Positions 60,638 through 64,000 of a stretch of 64,000 bases of DNA are shown here, in pieces. Numbering within the stretch: the first letter of the stretch is position 1; each line of letters begins with the position of its first letter. A model generated the notes under the pieces. That model was not told the origin of the DNA. It worked only from the letters and a program-made list of their open reading frames with translations, and did not search any database. Both the position numbers and the translations under genes were made by a program. Source of the DNA: an uncultured Lachnospiraceae bacterium (GTDB taxonomy: Bacteria; Bacillota; Clostridia; Lachnospirales; Lachnospiraceae); assembly GCA_910588825.1 (NCBI GenBank), contig CAJURF010000002.1, forward strand, positions 1-64,000, in the 5' to 3' direction.

Positions 60638-62428
60638 ATGTTGTGCTTGAAGGGAAAACGGATTCTTCTGGCAGCGGCGCTGTTTCTTTTGGCGGCAGGG
60701 GGGACACTGCTGGCAGGAGGCGTGGATGCAGGGGCGAAAATTAAGGAGGTCAGCGCTCTGGAGAATCCACAGTGGACTATGGTGGGCCAGGCAAGTGTAA
60801 CCCAGGAAGACGGCTGGCTGCAATCCATGTGTGTGACAGACCATTATATTATCTGTTTTGAAAATACATCCACCAGGAAAGGGGAGCCGGACACACTGCT
60901 GGCTTTTTATAAAAACGATTACGATGAAAACGGTAATCCCGTACAGCGGTACAGTCTGGCAAAGACTGTGGCGGAAATGGACTATGAACACGGGAACGGG
61001 ATGACGTATAACCGCAATACCGACGAGATTGTCATTGCGCCCAGCAAACCCCGGTATAAGAGAAATAAGGGGGTTGTGTTTATTGTAGACGGGACCACAC
61101 TGGCTTATAAGGATACTGTTATGGTTACGGACGGTTTCTGGCGTGTGGCCGCAGTGGAATACGATGCAGAGAACAGGCAGTATATTCTGCTGGAAGGGGA
61201 CGATGACAATAACTACCGATTTGTTTTCACTGATGAAAATTTTCAGGAGCTGCATTCTTTTCCCATTGTGAGTGCAGAACAGGATATTGTATGCCAGGAT
61301 TTTACAGTGTCCGGTGATTATATGCTGGCGCTGACCCTTCCCAAAGCGGAGCTGGGGGGCGCGTCCGGCCTGCTGGTGTATTCCAAAAGCCAGGAAACCC
61401 AGCTGGCCTATTACCGGGTACATATGGATCAGATTGGCGCACAGGAGGCGGAATCCATCGCGGAGATTTCGCCAGGACATATTTTGGTGGCAGTGGGGAT
61501 TAAAAACCCCAGGAGCATCGGCTTTTTTGAGACAAAGCTTCAGGCCATTTTTAAAGTGACCACATCGGTGGAAAACGGGGATGTGACCGGAGGACATGAG
61601 CAGCTGGATGAGGGGAGCAATTATACGGTGAAATATACGCCGGATGAAGATTATGAACTTTCCCGTCTGGTGATTGACGGGGTGGAGCAGGATATTGCCG
61701 CCTTTCCCACGTCCTATACATTTGAGAATCTGTCCAGTGATCATAATCTGGACGTGATCTTCACAGAGATTCCCAAGTTTGACATTGTTACATCGGTGAA
61801 AAACGGGTTTATTGATGATACCCTGACAGTGAGACGGGACAAAGACGGCACCATTGCCTACCGCCCCAAGAAACACTTTGAGATGGATGAGATTCTGGTG
61901 GACGGAATACCGGTTGAGAACCCCCAGGATTATGAAACGTCTTATGATTTTATCAATGTACAGGGACCCCACAGCATAGAGGTGCGGTTCAAAGAGGTTC
62001 CGTCCTATGCCATTCACACCCAGGTGGTAAACGGCACCATCACCAAGACTCAGCCCAAGGTCTACAGGGATGAAGACTTTACTGTGAAATACCGTGGGAT
62101 GGACGATTATGAACTGTCTTATATCAAGCTGGATGGAGAATGGATGGAAGAGATGCCGGAAGACATACTGGATCAGTATTCCTTTGGCAATGTACAGGGG
62201 CCTCACGAAATTCAGGTGGTATATCAGTGGAAGTACATGCCCTATGTGATCTTCGGCGCTATGTGGGTGCTTGCACTGGTATGCGGAATTATTTACGGGC
62301 TTCATATATTATTTGAGGAACGGCGCAGGAAACGGGATGAGATGATCAGGAAACGGATAGAAGACAGACTCCGTGTGCAGAGAGAAATTCAGAGATTACA
62401 GGAACTGCAGAAGAGGAAAAATGGGTGA
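60638..62428 (+). CDS. Membrane-anchored extracellular protein with three beta repeats
   Basis: The 596-residue protein has an N-terminal signal/anchor, an extracellular part that may be a beta-propeller (residues 40-305), three repeats of about 75 residues (about 306-380, 381-455 and 456-530), each starting near V-x-N-G and ending in a V-Q-G-P-H or D-H-N-L-like turn, a C-terminal membrane segment (about 535-560) and a basic cytoplasmic coiled tail. The repeats resemble InlB-type/Listeria-Bacteroides repeats. No enzyme motif is seen. In this cluster it may bind the wall polymer or guide its placement. Confidence 0.6.
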   Translation: MLCLKGKRILLAAALFLLAAGGTLLAGGVDAGAKIKEVSALENPQWTMVGQASVTQEDGWLQSMCVTDHYIICFENTSTRKGEPDTLLAFYKNDYDENGNPVQRYSLAKTVAEMDYEHGNGMTYNRNTDEIVIAPSKPRYKRNKGVVFIVDGTTLAYKDTVMVTDGFWRVAAVEYDAENRQYILLEGDDDNNYRFVFTDENFQELHSFPIVSAEQDIVCQDFTVSGDYMLALTLPKAELGGASGLLVYSKSQETQLAYYRVHMDQIGAQEAESIAEISPGHILVAVGIKNPRSIGFFETKLQAIFKVTTSVENGDVTGGHEQLDEGSNYTVKYTPDEDYELSRLVIDGVEQDIAAFPTSYTFENLSSDHNLDVIFTEIPKFDIVTSVKNGFIDDTLTVRRDKDGTIAYRPKKHFEMDEILVDGIPVENPQDYETSYDFINVQGPHSIEVRFKEVPSYAIHTQVVNGTITKTQPKVYRDEDFTVKYRGMDDYELSYIKLDGEWMEEMPEDILDQYSFGNVQGPHEIQVVYQWKYMPYVIFGAMWVLALVCGIIYGLHILFEERRRKRDEMIRKRIEDRLRVQREIQRLQELQKRKNG

Positions 62429-62442
62429 AAAAGGAGAAATAT

Positions 62443-63084
62443 ATGAAAGTAGCAGCATTTGTACCTGTAAAACTAAACAGCCAGAGACTGCCCCGCAAGA
62501 ATCTGCTTCCCCTGGCAGGGCGGCCGCTGTGCTGGCATGTATGCAACGCCCTGCTGGGGGTGAAAGGCCTGGATGAGGTCTATGTGTACTGCAGTGATGA
62601 GAAAGTAACAGAATCCATTCCGGAAGAGGCAGTTTTTCTAAAGCGGGACAGCCGGCTGGACGGTGACCTGGTAAAAGGATTCGAGATTTACGAAAGCTTC
62701 ATTAATCAGGTGGATGCGGATGTGTACGTGCTGGCCCACACCACCTCTCCTTTTATCCGAACAGAGACCATACAGCATGCTCTGGATAAGGTGCTCAGCG
62801 GGGAGCATGATTCCGCGTTTTCCGCGCAGAGGATTCAGACCTTCGCCTGGTATCAGGGAAAGCCGGTAAATTACGATATTAACGATGTGCCCCGGACCCA
62901 GGACATGGAGCCTATTTATGTGGAGACCAGCGCGTTTTTTATCTTTGAGAAGGAGATATTCACCAAGCACAGAAGGAGAATTGGTTTCCGTCCGTACATT
63001 CAGGAGGTGTCCGACCTGGAGGCTGTGGACATTGATGAACCCAAAGATTATGAGATGGCTGTAAAGCTGGCAGATTTGCGTTAG
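62443..63084 (+). CDS. CMP-ulosonic acid synthetase (NeuA/KdsB-like cytidylyltransferase)
   Basis: About 213 residues. The N-terminal [16 protein letters not shown] is the CTP-binding loop of acylneuraminate/Kdo cytidylyltransferases, and A-H-T-T-S-P-F near residue 100 fits the family. It would couple CTP to an ulosonic acid such as Kdo. I chose the ATG at 62443 with AAAAGGAG upstream; the ORF extends 18 bases further and would overlap the previous gene. KdsA follows 11 bases on. Confidence 0.85.
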   Translation: MKVAAFVPVKLNSQRLPRKNLLPLAGRPLCWHVCNALLGVKGLDEVYVYCSDEKVTESIPEEAVFLKRDSRLDGDLVKGFEIYESFINQVDADVYVLAHTTSPFIRTETIQHALDKVLSGEHDSAFSAQRIQTFAWYQGKPVNYDINDVPRTQDMEPIYVETSAFFIFEKEIFTKHRRRIGFRPYIQEVSDLEAVDIDEPKDYEMAVKLADLR

Positions 63085-63095
63085 GAGGAGAAGGC

Positions 63096-63878
63096 ATGGA
63101 GAAAAAATTTATGTGGATTGCCGGCCCTTGTGTGATTGAGTCGGAAAAGATGGTTCTGGATATGGCGGGAAAGCTGAAGGAGATGGCTGAACGGCTGAAT
63201 CTGGACTATTATTTTAAGGCTTCTTTTGATAAAGCTAACCGGACCAGTATCCGTTCTTTTCGGGGGCCTGGGATTGAGGAAGGGCTGGAGATTCTGCAGA
63301 AGGTGAAGGATACCTGGAATGTGAAGATTGCCACAGATATCCATGAGCCATGGCAGGCCGAAAAGGCGGCCCGGACAGCGGATATTATACAGATTCCCGC
63401 CTTTTTGTGCCGTCAGACAGACCTGCTGGCCGCGGCGGCGGAAACAGGGAAGAAGATTAATGTGAAAAAGGCGCAGTTTCTGGCGCCGTGGGATATGGCC
63501 AATGTGGTGGGAAAGCTGGAGGAGAGCGGTAACAGGGACCTGATGCTGTGCGAGAGAGGCACGTCTTTCGGATATAATACACTGGTGGTGGATATGACGG
63601 GTATTGTGGAGATGAAGAAGCTGGGGTATCCGGTGGTGTTCGACGCCACCCACAGTGTGCAGAAACCCGGGGGCCGTGGAGACGCTACAGGCGGGAACCG
63701 GGAGTATGTGGAGTATCTGGCAAAGGCAGCCCTTGCCGCAGGTGCGGACGCTCTGTTCATGGAGGTGCATCCGGACCCGGATCATGCCCTCTCAGACGGG
63801 CCCAATATGGTGCCGCTTAATGAACTGGAAAGCATGATGCAGAGGCTGATTCGTGTGTATGACGCGGTGCATGAGTAA
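63096..63878 (+). CDS. kdsA: 3-deoxy-D-manno-octulosonate 8-phosphate synthase
   Basis: The 260-residue protein matches Kds[55 protein letters not shown] and F-D-A-T-H-S-V-Q. It condenses phosphoenolpyruvate with arabinose 5-phosphate. A cysteine in I-A-G-P-C would match the metal-dependent class (class II). It is unusual in a Gram-positive. AGGAGGAG precedes the ATG, and KdsD follows. Confidence 0.93.
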   Translation: MEKKFMWIAGPCVIESEKMVLDMAGKLKEMAERLNLDYYFKASFDKANRTSIRSFRGPGIEEGLEILQKVKDTWNVKIATDIHEPWQAEKAARTADIIQIPAFLCRQTDLLAAAAETGKKINVKKAQFLAPWDMANVVGKLEESGNRDLMLCERGTSFGYNTLVVDMTGIVEMKKLGYPVVFDATHSVQKPGGRGDATGGNREYVEYLAKAALAAGADALFMEVHPDPDHALSDGPNMVPLNELESMMQRLIRVYDAVHE

Positions 63879-63908
63879 ACTGGCACCGATGGCAAAGGAG
63901 GGGTGTTT

Positions 63909-64000
63909 ATGGATAAGCTGGCAGAGGCCAGGCGGGTATTTGACATTGAGATAGAGGCCCTGGAAAAGACGAGAGATGCTCTGGATGATACGTTTGTACA
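63909..64000 (+). CDS. kdsD: Start of arabinose-5-phosphate isomerase (partial)
   Basis: Only the first 30 codons are in the window. They read M-D-K-L-A-E-A-R-R-V-F-D-I-E and E-A-L-E-K-T-R-D-A-L, which match the helical N-terminus of KdsD/KpsF enzymes. Such an enzyme would make arabinose 5-phosphate for the KdsA next door. AAAGGAGGGG precedes the ATG. The rest, including the SIS domain, lies beyond the window, so the call depends largely on context. Confidence 0.65.
   Translation, partial: MDKLAEARRVFDIEIEALEKTRDALDDTFV

Noticed and set aside
60623-62305. 560-codon open frame on the - strand
   Set aside because: It is antisense to the membrane-anchored repeat protein, which has a signal peptide, repeats and a ribosome site. 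The antisense product is histidine/proline/cysteine-rich as expected of a shadow frame.
1-64000. CRISPR arrays, tRNA or rRNA genes
   Set aside because: No regularly spaced direct repeats, cloverleaf-like sequences or rRNA segments were recognised on reading; a dedicated scan (tRNAscan-SE, CRISPR finder) would be decisive.

Overview
The window looks like a chromosome segment of a Gram-positive anaerobe of the Clostridia, most likely Lachnospiraceae. The evidence is strong AGGAGG-type ribosome binding sites, moderate GC, a ribose-type sugar ABC transporter, an FMN riboswitch ahead of ribD-ribE-ribBA-ribH, a TagF/TagGH/TagD wall-polymer cluster and IS91-type remnants. No tRNA, rRNA or CRISPR array was seen.

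Bases 1-18576 are a metabolic block read on the + strand: a truncated SDR, two zinc-type dehydrogenases, an SDR, a ribose-type ABC transporter, a split transketolase, a UGSC-like protein, an FAD oxidoreductase, a UbiX-like prenyltransferase, an iron-type alcohol dehydrogenase, a UbiD-like decarboxylase, a URO-D/methyltransferase-like protein and an aldehyde dehydrogenase. This suggests uptake and breakdown of a sugar- or polyol-like compound beside a prenyl-FMN-dependent decarboxylation module. The substrates cannot be read from sequence.

Bases 18600-35100 are an AT-rich accessory island. It holds a vapBC locus with a frameshifted toxin. Next comes a tight five-gene operon (19687-25541): a RelA/SpoT-type nucleotide synthetase domain, a DUF6718-like protein, a membrane-anchored protein with ADP-ribosyltransferase-like signatures, an unknown protein, and a 1145-residue reverse transcriptase carrying a C-terminal HD domain. 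This operon is the best candidate for an undescribed, probably anti-phage, system. After it come an AAA-ATPase/nuclease protein, a CatA-type acetyltransferase, and a graveyard of broken genes: a GNAT remnant, an IS91 transposase, a tyrosine recombinase, a LytTR/DUF3021 remnant and a 5'-truncated lectin/Ig-like surface protein. Small membrane and lipoprotein genes end the island.

Bases 35178-48430 are core genes: a GH13 glycosidase, a chemoreceptor with a CZB domain between its membrane segments, a GH25-LysM lysozyme, a DUF6512 membrane protein, a LacI regulator, a polar amino-acid ABC transporter with an ArgR-like box upstream, and the riboflavin operon on the - strand with its riboswitch, attenuator and promoter.

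Bases 48589-64000 are a wall or capsule polymer cluster: sulfotransferase-like protein, Hpt protein, polyprenyl sugar-phosphate transferase, GT2, several CDP-glycerol glycerophosphotransferases, two DUF115/GT42-like domains, TagGH export, TagD, and a Kdo-type set (KdsC-like, CMP-sugar synthetase, KdsA, start of KdsD). The polymer may carry both glycerol phosphate and a CMP-activated ulosonic acid.

An imperfect-palindrome element occurs at 12611-12707 and 44310-44405, with a half copy at 12751-12812. Its core and flanks are conserved, but each full copy has different, internally complementary stem arms. I could not match it to a known element.
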